Shown here: positions 38,132 through 50,900 of the stretch, piece by piece
Layout of the letters: every line of letters begins with the position of its first letter
Position numbering within the stretch: position 1 is the stretch's first letter
Assembly: GCF_015832195.1 (NCBI RefSeq)
Contig: NC_052046.1
Location: 22,498,161 to 22,562,160 of the forward strand
Length of the DNA: 64,000 bases
From: Motacilla alba alba
Taxonomy: Eukaryota; Chordata; Aves; Passeriformes; Motacillidae
Reading direction: 5' to 3'
The notes under the pieces: model-generated
What the model was told of the DNA's origin: nothing
What the model saw: only the letters and a program-made list of their open reading frames with translations
The model's database searches: none
Made by a program: the position numbers and the translations under genes

Positions 38132-39927
38132 AAAGCAAATAAAACAAGCCTGAATCTTTCAGTTAGAGGCTCTTTTCACCTGTAGGGTATTTACATTTCC
38201 CAGTCACTTGGCCTGCATACCCTGCACCAGGTATTGTATCTGTTTCACTTGTTCCCATGTTCTTCTGAAACTTCCCTGTGTTGCTGTTCCATATCTGCCT
38301 GATTTATTCTAAGAGAGAGGATGTATGTTACACTTTTTGGACAGTGAGGCCAAACCCAGTAGAATAGTTGAAGAAAGTATGTTTTAAAAGAGAGAGGGGA
38401 TAAGAAAAAAGCCTGTACCTGAATACACTTTTTTAGCAAAAGTGAAGCTCCATTGGATGGATATGTCAGTTTAGATCTTTTTTACTGATACCAACAAGTT
38501 ACTCTGCCTCCTGTGTTATTTGAGGTGTAGTGGTGGATCATGAGATATGTGCACATCTCCTATGAGAAGCTGCACATATCGACTGATAATCTGCTTCTGA
38601 AGTTTTATGTATAATGTGTGATTATGTTTTCACTGCCATCCGGTAAACATGATGACAAACAAACAATTATAATGACAATGCTAAAGAAAGACTGATTCTT
38701 TCCTGTTCTTGAAACAGTGTAGAACTCATTTTTCTCAAACTTCCAATCAGAAAATAAATAAATGGAACTTCATCCTTTAACACCTCATGTTAAATATGCA
38801 GTGACCAATTTTAGTCTATGGATTTTTATATTCTTTTTAGAATTTGCTGTATTACTCCCTTCCCATCTGCCCTCTCTTGCTGGACAAGAGATACACTCTG
38901 AAAACAAAGAGGGGATGGCTAGCACCATCTTCTGCAAATATTTAAACTTAAGAGCCAGTCTTTCATTTTATTTATTATGTCATTTATGAGAAGAGTATTA
39001 AATATATATGATAGGTGATTTGATTTACATTCTATTTACATTACATCTGAGTGTAAAGTGTACACTGCACCAGAGTTGTAAGATGCCAGGCATCTTCAGT
39101 CATGAAACATTTCCACTTTGATTCTTGGTGAAATGTTACCTATGGATTCCCCTGAAACACACGGCATGGAATCTTTCATCTATGGGCTTTGCCATTTATA
39201 AAGTGTTTAGATAGTGTTAATGAAGCCCATATGGACTTCCAATTAGCTAATTTTAGTCAATTAGATACCTCAATACTAGAAGATTAGCCTGAAAGTCAAA
39301 AGCAATGAGAGCTGCCTTCAGTTATGATTTTATTCTTGTAGAAAATTTGAGGTAGAAGTACTGCTATACTAAATTTCTGCTTGGGTTAAGACAAGGCAGA
39401 AATAGTGTGTGAATTCAGGAGTTGTGAATGCAGCTCCTGTTCCTTTGCTACCTTTCTGATGCCAGAGTAAATCTTCAGAATTGACAACTGTACCTCCAGC
39501 GGTTACACAGAAAAGGGACGATAGGATAGAGTTGCAAGAACACTTCTGTTCCTGGAATATTTTTCATTCACAGGCACATGTGTCTTAGGAGCTAACTTTG
39601 TTGTGTCTTTTGACTTCACCAGTTCAGAGCCAACATACCGTTGTGTGTGTGGTGCAAAGAGATCATATTGATGAAGCCACTTTTAGATCTTTAGATATTT
39701 ATGGATAGGATTCAATCAAATGGATTACCTCTGCCCACTTCTTGAAAGAATGCATATAAAAAAGCAACAAAAAAAGAGAATAGCAGTTTAGAAAACTCTC
39801 TACATTAAAAGAGTACTAACATAGTGTATTTTTAAAAGGAATATTTCCTGTTTAAATGAATAACTTATACAAAAAATAGCTTTCAACTAAGTTTTTTTTT
39901 TTCTAGAAGTTATCTGGAATTCATAAA

Positions 39928-39965
39928 ATCTATGTATGTGTGTTTGTGTGTGTATGTATGCATGT
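39928..39965. repeat. Imperfect (TG)n/(TATG)n microsatellite
   Basis: TATGTATGTGTGTTTGTGTG followed by TGTATGTATGCATG. An interrupted dinucleotide/tetranucleotide repeat. Confidence 0.85.
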
Positions 39966-40306
39966 AAGATATGTATATTCTTTGAGGGATCATTTTACAT
40001 CCCTGCAAGACCAATGGACCAAGGACCAGAAGCTCTTAATTTTTACATGGAGTTAAAAGCTTAGTTTCAAGTCCAAGGCAAAAGATCCATGCTATTTTAC
40101 TTATGATACTTTATAAGTGTCTTGGTTTTGTCAAATGAATTAAGATTCCTAAAGATTTTTCCCTTTTTTAGTGATAGGTTAAGATAGTGATTCCCTTGGA
40201 GGATGTTGTGGCCTGGGTTCTCTACTGGAGACCAAGCAAATCTCCCAAATCCATGTGACAATGAGGTCAAAAAATAACACCTGAAGGGCTTCTGCAGTGC
40301 CTGATG

Positions 40307-40368
40307 CTTTTCCTCTTAGATAGGCATCTAAGAGGAAAGGTGGATGAAGGTGGATGAAGGTGGATGAA
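40307..40368. repeat. Hairpin plus three 10-bp tandem repeats
   Basis: Positions 40309-40321 pair with 40326-40338 in 13 uninterrupted base pairs around a 4-base AGGC loop. The stem extends by one G-T and one C-G pair to 40307/40340. The right arm runs straight into three exact copies of GGTGGATGAA (40339-40348, 40349-40358, 40359-40368). Too short for a typical miRNA precursor; no coding or TE similarity recognised. Confidence 0.8.
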
Positions 40369-43300
40369 ATGCCATGTTGGGATACTTAATCTCTTTTAGC
40401 TTTTAAAATCTAAACCTGCTGAAGACAGGTCTCATTCACTAAACCCTCCTTCCCAGGTACAGCCTTTATTTGTACCTCCTGGCAGTGTTGCAATCCACAG
40501 TTTTGCTTTCTGTATTCTATGGAGACAGCACAGCATGATGTTCCCTGGCATTGCAGTCACCCTGCCATGGCTCCCTGATGGACTGTTCCAATTACTCTCA
40601 TTACCCTCCAGGTCAAGGTTCCTGTCCAGGTAGTGTAAGCCTCAAGAAGACTAGAGTAAAATCTCGTTGATCAAGTAAACAGCCAAGGCTGCTTTCCTCT
40701 AAGTCATTTCTGGACGTGTCTAAATGTGCAAATAGCATTCAGTCTGCACCTGAACAAGTAGTTTGATTAAGCATAATTGTGTCATGTTGATTTTCTGTCA
40801 CATTGTAGTAGGGAGATCCCTTGAAATGGGACATCAATAGTGTCAGACTTGTTCTGGCAGACATGGGTAGAGATTAGGGGCAGGCACACATAAACACAAC
40901 TATTTTGTCTGTCAAAAATGTGCACTTATTGTATTTTCTTTTTGAGTTTAAGAGTATTTCACAGTAACACCAAACAGCCATCAAGTTTTGTCTGTAATGA
41001 ATTGAGTGGGCACAAATGAGCAATGAACTAGAATATAAGAGTTTTTAAATCATCTTAAGCCATTTGGCAAATGAAGCTAGAGCTGTGTGAGCATGCTGAA
41101 GTAAAATGTCTGGAATGTCCAGAACTCTGATTTCTCAGGTACACAATAATAAACCATTATGAGTGGTCCACATTTGTGATCAGCTTTGATTGTGCAGTTG
41201 TTGCCTTTACTGATTTTACTCTATGGCACTGTGATGTAAGGATACTCTGTCTTTCTGATATGAAATGCAGAAGGTTTGGTTTCTAAATTAAAGTTAGAGT
41301 AGTGGAAACCATTCTTCTGGGAGACTGCAATCCCACAGGTAATTAAGAAGTAATTTTCTTCAGATAACATGGTTCACACAAAAAAACCAAAACCAAACCA
41401 AAAACCCTGAAAGTGAATTGACTGAATTCTACTCAGTTATTCAGCTCTAGTAGTTTGCCAAAGGAAGAAAAATGAAAGGGATTTTTCCTTTCACTATAAT
41501 GCAAACAGAAAAATACGATTTTATTGTCTGAAGCCAAACGCATGTAGGTAATACATTCAGATTAATTTGGTCCAATTTTAAGAAAATAGCCAAAATAATT
41601 TCCTGTGTGTGTGAAGTGTGTTCTAACAGATCACTGTGTATGACTGCAAGTTACCTGCACTTTATTTAGGAAATACTTTGTAATGTAAAACTAATGTAAT
41701 TACATAACAACACCAGTCGTGTAGTACCTTCCTTCTATACTCTCCAGAGGTTTTAGTATTTTGGTTTAATTATTCTTTGACACTTTAGGAATTACTTGTG
41801 CTTGGCTTATGATCAGCATAGTGGGAGGCTGAAGAATGCTGGCTTTTAAACATCTTCACATTGTGTTTGCCCTATCCTTTCTCTTGTCTAGAGCCTTATC
41901 AGGGAAAGTGAAATAGAGCTTGTAATACTAGAAAACAAACATGATGAAATGTGGCACATAGGCACAGCCTCATGAATGGATGAAAGTTCAGTCTCTGCTT
42001 TGCTGTCTGTGAGCTCACAACCAGAAAAACTCATGTGCAACTTCATTCCTTCCCTGTTGGGTTGCAATGAGTTAAGTAAGATGAGACAAGGAGAGAAGAG
42101 GGGAGCCAAGTTTTATATTCTTCTTGGAAACTGCTACATCAATTAAGTGTTGAATTGGAAAGAATGGATCTTACATTATTATATTTTACCTTCCAGCTGA
42201 ATTCTTGAGCCTAATCATCTTCATTATTCCAAAAAGAAGATGAAGGAAATACAAAATCACTTAGTCTAGACTGAGTAAATAAGAACTATTAACTACCAGT
42301 TAGTTAAGAAAGGTGCCATGTTAGTTTTTTTCTTTAAAAATGGGATTTTTTTTACAATTAGGGAGAGAAACTTACATAGGGACTGCTTCCTCTGAGTGTT
42401 AAGCTGTAGTTCATGGGAAAAGCATCAGTATCAGAGACTTTCCATGTATTAAATTGAATCTCTTGATTCATCAATTTAATTCAATTTTAGTAAATTTAGC
42501 TTTAGGATCAACATAGTGCAAGTAATATGGTCTCTTCTTGGATTCAGATTTGGTTTAAACAAGGCAAATGTAATACTTCCATTCTCTTAAAGAACTGGAA
42601 TGGAAAAAAATACGACTTGCAGCATCCGCATGTGTTACAACTCACTTGTGATTTGTTTTGTTCAAACATATACAGTCAATAAATATTTTACTGTGATCAT
42701 ATCATGCGACTTACTGCTTGTTCTTCAAAGTACTTCTGAGAGTTCCATAGATGGTTTAGTTTGGACTTTATATTTAAGCTATTGATCTTACATAATTGCA
42801 TGGCTACCATAGGAGATAAATGAAACTTAATTAAATTTTCAATGATTCCATGTAGCTTCAGTTCCCTTAATGGAATAAGCTTATTTTGTTGTCAGCATGT
42901 GAACAAGAGTCCATCTCTGGCACTACCTGTGTGATTAATGCATGTCCTTGTATTTACTGAGATAAGCAAACTGGCAACTGTAATGCAAAAATGAATTGCA
43001 CCAATAGTTACTATTTGATATCGTAAGATAACCTAAGGTACTATCTGGATGGAGGGTCAGTAGTCATAAATCAGAATCTTTATGAAATTATATAGAGCTG
43101 TTTCTGTAGGTCATTCTATTAAAATGCCTTTCTATTGCTGGTAGTGGAGTTGTGAGGCCCTGCAGCTGTATTGTCTTCTGCTGAGGTCCGTGTTTGCTAT
43201 GAAAGTAAGATGGGAACCATCCATCATTAAGGGGTCTTATAGGCTGAGCCATCCTGTTGTATCAATAACAGAAGGTTCAGCTAAGCATGAAAAACTTACA

Positions 43301-45254
43301 TTTGTAAATCTTTCACATTGTAACAGCTGCTCCGTCTTCAGCAGAGGCACAACACACTCCAGTTACAGCTGTGACAGCACTTATAAATGCAGGCAGAGGC
43401 TTGTGCTGAAGATCTCCACTACTCGTGTGGGGTTTATGTCAGGCTTACAGGGTTGGGAGAAGTCTCTTTAGCCAGCTCACTGCTCTGCATGTGGCTGTGG
43501 TTGCCCAGAGAGTAGCTCTTACTGTCTTCACTCTGTTGTTGCAGAGCTGAAAACCTGTGCTGAGTCCTGTAGAATCGACCTGCAGCTTCCAAAGCCTTGT
43601 GAGCCACATGTAGACTGCTAAATAAAATGTGCCTTGGCACTGAGGTCTGTGGCCTGAATTGTTTCCTCATGTTTTCCCTTCTGTGCCCGTTCAGTGTCCT
43701 TGTGGCTGTAGGGCACAGTTACTGTGTTTTGTATGGCATTTTTTTCCACTCCAACATGCCTGCAATGATCAGAGGCTTCACTGCCACCCACTTGAGTGGT
43801 ATTCTCTTTGCACAAAAACACAAATCAATACTGCATGCCCAGGAGTGTTTCAGATGGAAATGGAAGGATTACAGATCCCATAAGGCCTCAGAGGACTGTG
43901 AAGATGGAAGGGTGCTCAACGTGACTATGGGCAAACTGTATTTAGCATCTCCTTGGCTAGGTATCACTGGGCAGGGCAGTTTGTGGGGAGTGCAAACTCT
44001 CCAATCCCCCAGTCCATACAACCTCTGGAAGCTCAGGGCTTTTGGCCCTATTTTACTAAGTGGAGAAGGTGGTCACTGTGAAAGAAGTTGTTCCTTGTCC
44101 TCACCACCACAGTGTTTTTGTGACCCAAAAACGCACTGGAGGTGTAATTGAGAGCACAGTTCAGTGAAACTGTTAAAATCTGAATAGCACTCAAGAAAAG
44201 ACAGCCCAGGTAGTAGGTGTGTAGGGAAGTCAAATACTCTATTCTGTTAAATTGCTGATGGAGTGCAAATTGATTCAGTGCACACACAAATTATTGTTAT
44301 TAGTAGGAGTTTTGAAAGAAACATGGGATTTTGCCTAGCCATGGGCCTAGCAGAATTAATTCATACTAATTCAGAGTGTGAATTTGCAGTTAAACAGCTT
44401 TAAATTCTTGTATGTACAGAAGAGTTCCACAAGATCATTTTAGTGTCAGAGTTACCATGTCCTAGTATCTGACTTGCTGATAGCCACATAATCTAATTGA
44501 TTTCTTAAAGTGATTAAGTGCCATAAATACCAGAGTCAATTTTACTTTCTTTGCAGTCAAATACCTACTCATTTCAAAAATAGGATGTAAGTTCCTAAAA
44601 AACTTTGGTTGATTTTAAAAATGTAATTTTGTTGGAATATTTGAAGTATTCAGCACCGTAGCAGCAGCAAGGAATCATGCCTAATGTTCAGTGCACTAAA
44701 AAAACTTACTGGGTATCAGTTACACACTACAGATCTGAGAGTAAACTATTTCCATCAACACCAATATGCTATTTCAGTAAGGGGACAAGGACAATTTCTT
44801 CTTTCACTTTTTCAGAATATGGAATAATTGTTAGGTGAGTAAGGTTTTAATAATTACTGCAAAAAACCTAGACATTAATTAGCGATGCTTGTGCTTTCAA
44901 AGGGCTTAAAGTTATAAGAAAGAGTTACTGTTCTTCGTTTATACTCTGTGGCCTTCATAAAGAGATAACAAATTCTGTTTACTTTATAAAATTTAATTAC
45001 TAATAAAAATGAGGTCTTTTTAAAAGTATAAAATTAGAAGTTGAGCCTCTTCAGAGAGATCAGGGACTTTGTTCAGGTTAAGTACAGGGGTTTTGCTTTG
45101 GGATACAGTGCACAGAATCATGCTTAGTTCTGTGCTTAACAGCATAATTTAAATAAGAGTCAGAGTTTAAATGTAACCTGTGTAAACACATCCAGGGTGC
45201 AATAACATGCAGTACAAGGAACTTAGTAGCGTCTTTGCTTTGTTCCTTCCTTTA

Positions 45255-45280
45255 ACTTGGGTCTGGACTGGGACCCAAGT
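45255..45280. repeat. Inverted repeat, 9-bp arms, 8-base loop
   Basis: ACTTGGGTC at 45255-45263 and GACCCAAGT at 45272-45280 are exact reverse complements. The arms are GC-containing, unlike most local AT-rich palindromes. Confidence 0.75.
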
Positions 45281-46168
45281 CCTGCATGACTAGAGATCAC
45301 TACTGAAGCATTAGTTTTGTTTTAATATCCCATGAAGTGTCTTTCAAGAGCTCCTTTTTTCTGTTAACTCGTAGTGTTTCCATGAGCAGTGAACACATAC
45401 TTTGCCATTTTAAACTCTGGCTTTGTTGCCTTTTGCAGGCATATGATGCTGGGTTACTGGATGTGATATTTATTTGAAAATTCCCATTCTTCGTATCCAG
45501 TCTATTCCTCCATGATAAAGCAGTCTGTGTTATGGTGGTTTCTATAGCCCTGTGATTAATAAAGGCTGCATAACAAAATACAGAGCATTACTTTAAGTGG
45601 TGGATCTAAATAGGATATGGCCACCCGTTTTCATTGCATAGTGGTCTGCTTTATAATTGAAAGAGTCTGTATCATTACTCAACTTCTTTTGTGATTTTCA
45701 CCCATTAAGTCCACAAAAATATTGATCCTTCCTCAGTGAGCTGATAAGACATAGTGCATGAGCCGCCTAAGAGCAGTACTGACTGTGACAGAACTAGAAA
45801 GGTAAGTCTTCTGTCCATGGGCTGTGTGTGTACTCTGCGTGATTGAGAGTCCCGTCAAGAGGCTGGCCAAGCTGATAGGCTGAATGAAGGTGAAAGCTCG
45901 TATGTGAAAACATATGTGTGAAACACCTTGAGGAAGAAATCTGTTCTATCTCCATATATTGTAGCTGCCCAAATTTGCAGAAAAAGTTTTGCCTTCTACA
46001 TTCATATAGAAATTGGAAGTTCAAGCATATTATAGCTCCAAGTTGAGCGAAGATGTGCGCAAAACGAAATAACATATCCTGGAGTGGGATGAACCTTCAA
46101 TATTTGTACAGAACGAGAGACTCCCAGACATATAATTCTCTCATCTGCTGAGTCCTCATTTCATCCAC

Positions 46169-47930
46169 TCAGCAGCCTTTCTTGCTCTCCAGCAGGGTGA
46201 CTTTGATATTAGGCACCTCACTTAAAGTACAATGTGCTTCAAGGGCCTCCTTCATCTCTTTTGCTATGTACTGATTCACAAACATGTTTCTCTGGTTTTG
46301 TGCTGATGTAACTCCCCTGAGATCATGTAGATATTCGTTATCCCAAAAGGAAGAACAGATCTTTCATGCTCTGTTAATATTCTTCCTTGTCTCCTCAGGG
46401 GACCTATCCTCCTTTGCTAAAAATTATTTTGAATACTCTAATTAAGGATAAGGATCTCTTTGAATATTAGTTTTTCATTGGCCGCACTCAAAATATTTAA
46501 CTCAAAGTGATTTCCTGGTAATTATCTCTGGATTATAACTTTGAGAAGATTTACTTTTCTTAAAATAAATTCCAGTTTATCAAGTAAGACTTCCTTTTGT
46601 ATGTGTACAGTTAGTCACAGCTGCATGTAAGACAGTGAGCAGTGGCTGTGAAGAGGCAATTGTTTTGTGTATTACATTTTCCTCTTACAAAATCTCTTGT
46701 TCTTAGTGTAGATATCCCTCTTTTGCTGTTTTTTAATTATTTAACTGGGTGACTCTGTCCCACATGTAGGTAAATTCAGAATTAGACCCCTACAAGCAGA
46801 CAGTTCTGTAGGAAGACAAATGGCAGACCAGCTGACACCCTTTCTTTCTTGCCTCTTCCTGGAGTGGTGAGATAGAACCTGGTACACTCAATGGCTCTTT
46901 CTTCAACATCTGGCTCAGTATAGGCCTCCTCCTCCTCCATAATTTAATAGAAGACAAAACTCCCTTCTCTTCCCCATTGCTTTGAATATTCAAGAGGGAG
47001 GGAGAAATTTCCATATCATTATTGAGGGCTTATGGTGCTTTGGAATAGCAAGAGCACAAACTCCCCAAACCCATCAGGTTTAAATCCTTTCCATCACAAA
47101 GTTGTTTTAGATATTTATTAGATGGTCACAGTAAATGCTTCTTGAAATCTCCAAAAAGGGGTGTAATTCCCAAACTACTTGTTTAAAAATTCTTCTACAT
47201 CAGGATGTAAGCTGAGGAGCTTGAGTCTCATTTTCAGCATGAATGAGAGGAGGTTTCTTGTGAACTTTTAGGAATTCCTTGAGGGATGCTGCAACCCCTT
47301 GCTGTACCAGCAGAGTCAACACCTCCATCAAATCAAGCAGTCACCTGATACCAATGTAGGCAATAACAAGTACAACTTGTTGAAGAGATCTTGCCCTTAC
47401 AGCTTTCAGCATTAGCTGAAGCTTATTTGATATGGGGGCTTTCATACGGTCCTTTTGCAGGATTCCTTTCCAAGTGCATCAGGGAATTTTACATAAACGC
47501 AAACACTTGCCTTACACTTCCAAGGAGAAGAAATGATGCTTTGTGTAAATGCTACTGCAACAGAACCAAATTGTTCACAATGCCCCTGTGCTCTTTTGAG
47601 CATGAAGAGCTGCTCTGTAAGGCTTACCAGCCCAGCTGTCAGAAGGGGTCACTCCCTGCTGCCGGCACAGTTAATGCGTTGTTACCAGCTGGTTGACATA
47701 CCACTCCCTCTGCTTGATAATGCTCACTCCACAAGACTCTTGGGCTGCTTCCAACACATGCCACTATTTATGACCTAGGCAGCTGCTACCAAGACTGTGC
47801 TCTATTCATATTTGTCAAGTCTCATGGATTTAGTTATTATACCAGAATCCACATTTTATGTTGAAATACTCCATTCTTACTTGGCTAAATTCCTCTTCAT
47901 GTCTGCTATCCCAAGACAGGATTGCTCACC
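46169..47930 (-). pseudogene. Possible degenerate coding remnant, antisense, unidentified
   Basis: Read on the - strand, several stretches in different frames look protein-like and are separated by stops and frameshifts. They include a 57-codon frame ending at a TGA at 46171-46169 with M-F-V-N-Q-Y-I-A-K-E-M-K-E-A-L, and one around 47.2-47.3 kb with D-L-M-E-V-L-T-L-L-V-Q-Q-G-V. I do not recognise the family. It could be an old processed pseudogene, a decayed transposable element, or a chance run of open AT/GC-mixed sequence. Reported so that it can be searched; the borders are guesses. Confidence 0.2.
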
Positions 47931-50900
47931 CCACACCTGCAGAGCAGATCACAATGACACCTGAAGAAAATAATTTACCTGCCCTTAAATAACAATAGTG
48001 TCTTGAAACCATGACTATGCTATAGCATAAATTTTGAACTAATCATATTTATGCAATGAATGCAACATTAAGACCCCTAAATATTAATAAAATAGATTTT
48101 TTTCACATTTTATTGATATAAATCTGAAAGAAACCTTAAACCATGTTTCACAGTGTTGGTACTGCATTCAACTAAGCGAACAGCAAATAAGCAATAATTA
48201 TTCAAAAAGCAGAAACATAATTTGAAGTGCTTTTGTTTCTTTGTTTCATGAAAGCATTTATCAAAATAACTTTATTCTGAATGGAGCTCATCAATGTGTG
48301 CTTATCCCCCTTTCCCTTTGCAAGCCTTCACCAACTGGCTAAATGTGGTGACTGGAGCTTTTTGGATTAATTTTCCTTAAGTGACCTACTTTGCAGAGAA
48401 AGATAATCATGCATTTATAGCCTCTGGCACACTATTCAGGTCACAGATGGACAGATACCAAAGCAATTCGTCAGTGACTTACTGGGCTTGTAACTAATCC
48501 CCAGTGAGAAGGGAGATTGGCCTGATGTTAATTGGCCAGAATGCCTGAATATATGGAAGGAAGATCATTGACTCCTACTTCAATTTTCAGAGGGTATCAC
48601 AATTAGGTGTACTGGTACCAACCAGCTGTTTTTCTAGGAGTGTTTTGTGAAAGTGATTGAATTACAGGATGTCACAGATGTTAAAAATCTCATTTTGAAT
48701 CATTTGCCTTGATAGTGGGGGCACCGTGTGGTGTTCTGATTGTGGACACGTCTAATGTTACACAAATACCAGATTCAATGGCCAAAACCAAGGATAGGAG
48801 ATTCAGGAGAGTTTTGACCTTTTGCTCACTTAAGGGCACTTGAAATACCATGAAGAGTTGGAGAGTTGTCATTGTGAGACCCAAACCTCCACTATGAAAG
48901 TTTTTTGGGTTTTTTTTGGTTTTTTTTAATGAGCATGATTGTTGAGCAAATAAAACTCATAGTTTGCTATTATTCTTTAGAAGATCCCTTTCTCTCCCTT
49001 GTATTTGGCACCAATGGGATGCATGCAAAACAGCTCATCCTTGTGTTTTCAGATGTTCTGAAGTTTCACAAGGGAAATGACCAGACTTTATTCTCTGTTA
49101 GGGTATTTTCAAAACTTCTGTGTAGCTTTTCGTGCTGAAAAACAGGCAACAAGCCAGAGTGTTAAGAATGTTTCTTTTTTTGAAGGACTGTCTTGAAACT
49201 TTGGGCTTGTCAGGCAGTCAGTGATGTTAATTCTGACAGGTTTCAAGAAATACCTGTTAAAATTGTGACACTGCCAGCATAGGGATGGATGGCTTTCAGA
49301 AGAAAACAGGCATGTATGCATGTTGAATTCTCACGCCACAAGACTGCAAGTGGGTATGACTGTGTGTCCCTCAGTGTCTATATACAGCTTTCCGCAACAG
49401 TGCAGAGCTGGAAAGTGCTCTGGTAGATATTACTGTTTGGATCAGTGTGATCACTGAGTAAGTATACATATTTTAAGTGTTTTTTAGCATATATAGTCTC
49501 AGAGGACATGAGGGATGATTCAGATTGGTTTAGATATTTACAGCTGGTAAAACAACTTGTGTGTATTTTCTATGACAGAATCAAACACAGTGAGGGCAAA
49601 ATCAATTCCTTTTAGCAGCAAGCCTTTCAGACAGGAATTAAGTAAGAGGTTTTAGAGAGAAAGAGTATGTGCAGCTCTCCTGTACCTATCCCAAGGGACT
49701 GTAGTGCACTTGTTCCACCGCCAAAATTCTGGCTACATGCTTGAGCAGTTTCTGGGACCCATTTGGATTTTTCATGTGTCCATCATCTTCTTGATCTCTG
49801 TGTTTGCTTTCACAGGGGTTAGTCTCAGCATCTCCTCCTCCAAGGGGCAATTTGTGTCTGAATCATATGTTTCCTGTTTCTTTCTCAGGAAGGGTGGGTA
49901 AATTTGAACCAGTAATAGCTCTACAGATACAAGCATCAATGCAGATATTCTCAGTCTCATCTAAGAACAGCCTGTTGTAAGTGTGCTTTTATCTGGTTGT
50001 GAAGTAATTAATATAAATCCAGTGTTAACCAAGCTAATCCACAGAACATAATTTCATTATCTGCTTTGTTGTTCTTATTTTCCTTTTTTTTTTTTTTTAT
50101 CTCAAGAAAATATTTGAGAAAAGAAAGTCAAAACTGCCAGGGCTGGTTATGGGCTATTTTAATCAAATTATTATTTTATGAAACAAAAAAATCTCCACTC
50201 TTGGGACTGTGTTTCCCAGTATGATATCCATTAAGAAGAAACAGGATAAATCTAAAGAGTTAGGAAGTCTTTGTATATTACCAAATACAGAACTAGACTA
50301 ATTTAAGTAACGTGTTTCCATTTTATGGCACTGTAGTAGAATCTGTAGAAGATACAGTAACAATTATTCATAGCAAAAAAACCCCAGTATATGCTACAAG
50401 CAAGTCAAACCTGTATTACAAGAGGAAACGTTCCTGCCAACTATGTGGGTCTCTTACGGAAAAAGAGTACAGTAGAGAAATAATATTGATGCATTCCTAT
50501 TGAGAATAACCAATTGAACGATAGCCAGATCCAAAGAAACTTTACAGCTTTTGAACTAGGGTAACCATAGCAGTAATAGAAAATACATGCTTCATATTTC
50601 ATGCTGACATTCCATTATATAAGGAATAACTTAAAAGCTCCTGGCTGTTTTCTTGGGAGACACTGTAGTAGGGGCACCAGGCAAAGGTGAAAGTGTTACA
50701 CACCGCAAATCACCCTCACACTATTGCTCATTGCTACCTAGAGTCTGACTTCTGGGTTCTTAATGGATGAGAAGGGTATCTTTGTAGATACATGCATTCA
50801 TGTATCAAAAAAAACCCCTTTCAGTTCTTTGGATAATAAGTGATCAGACAGTTCTCAGCCTTTGACTGCCTCAGATACAGCCGTGTTACATCAGTTTGCA

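Noticed and set aside
47391..47778. Two overlapping + strand frames rich in Cys and Asn that look secreted or envelope-like
   Set aside because: No defining motif could be recognised and no LTR pair flanks them. They are kept only as part of the unidentified 46-48 kb stretch.
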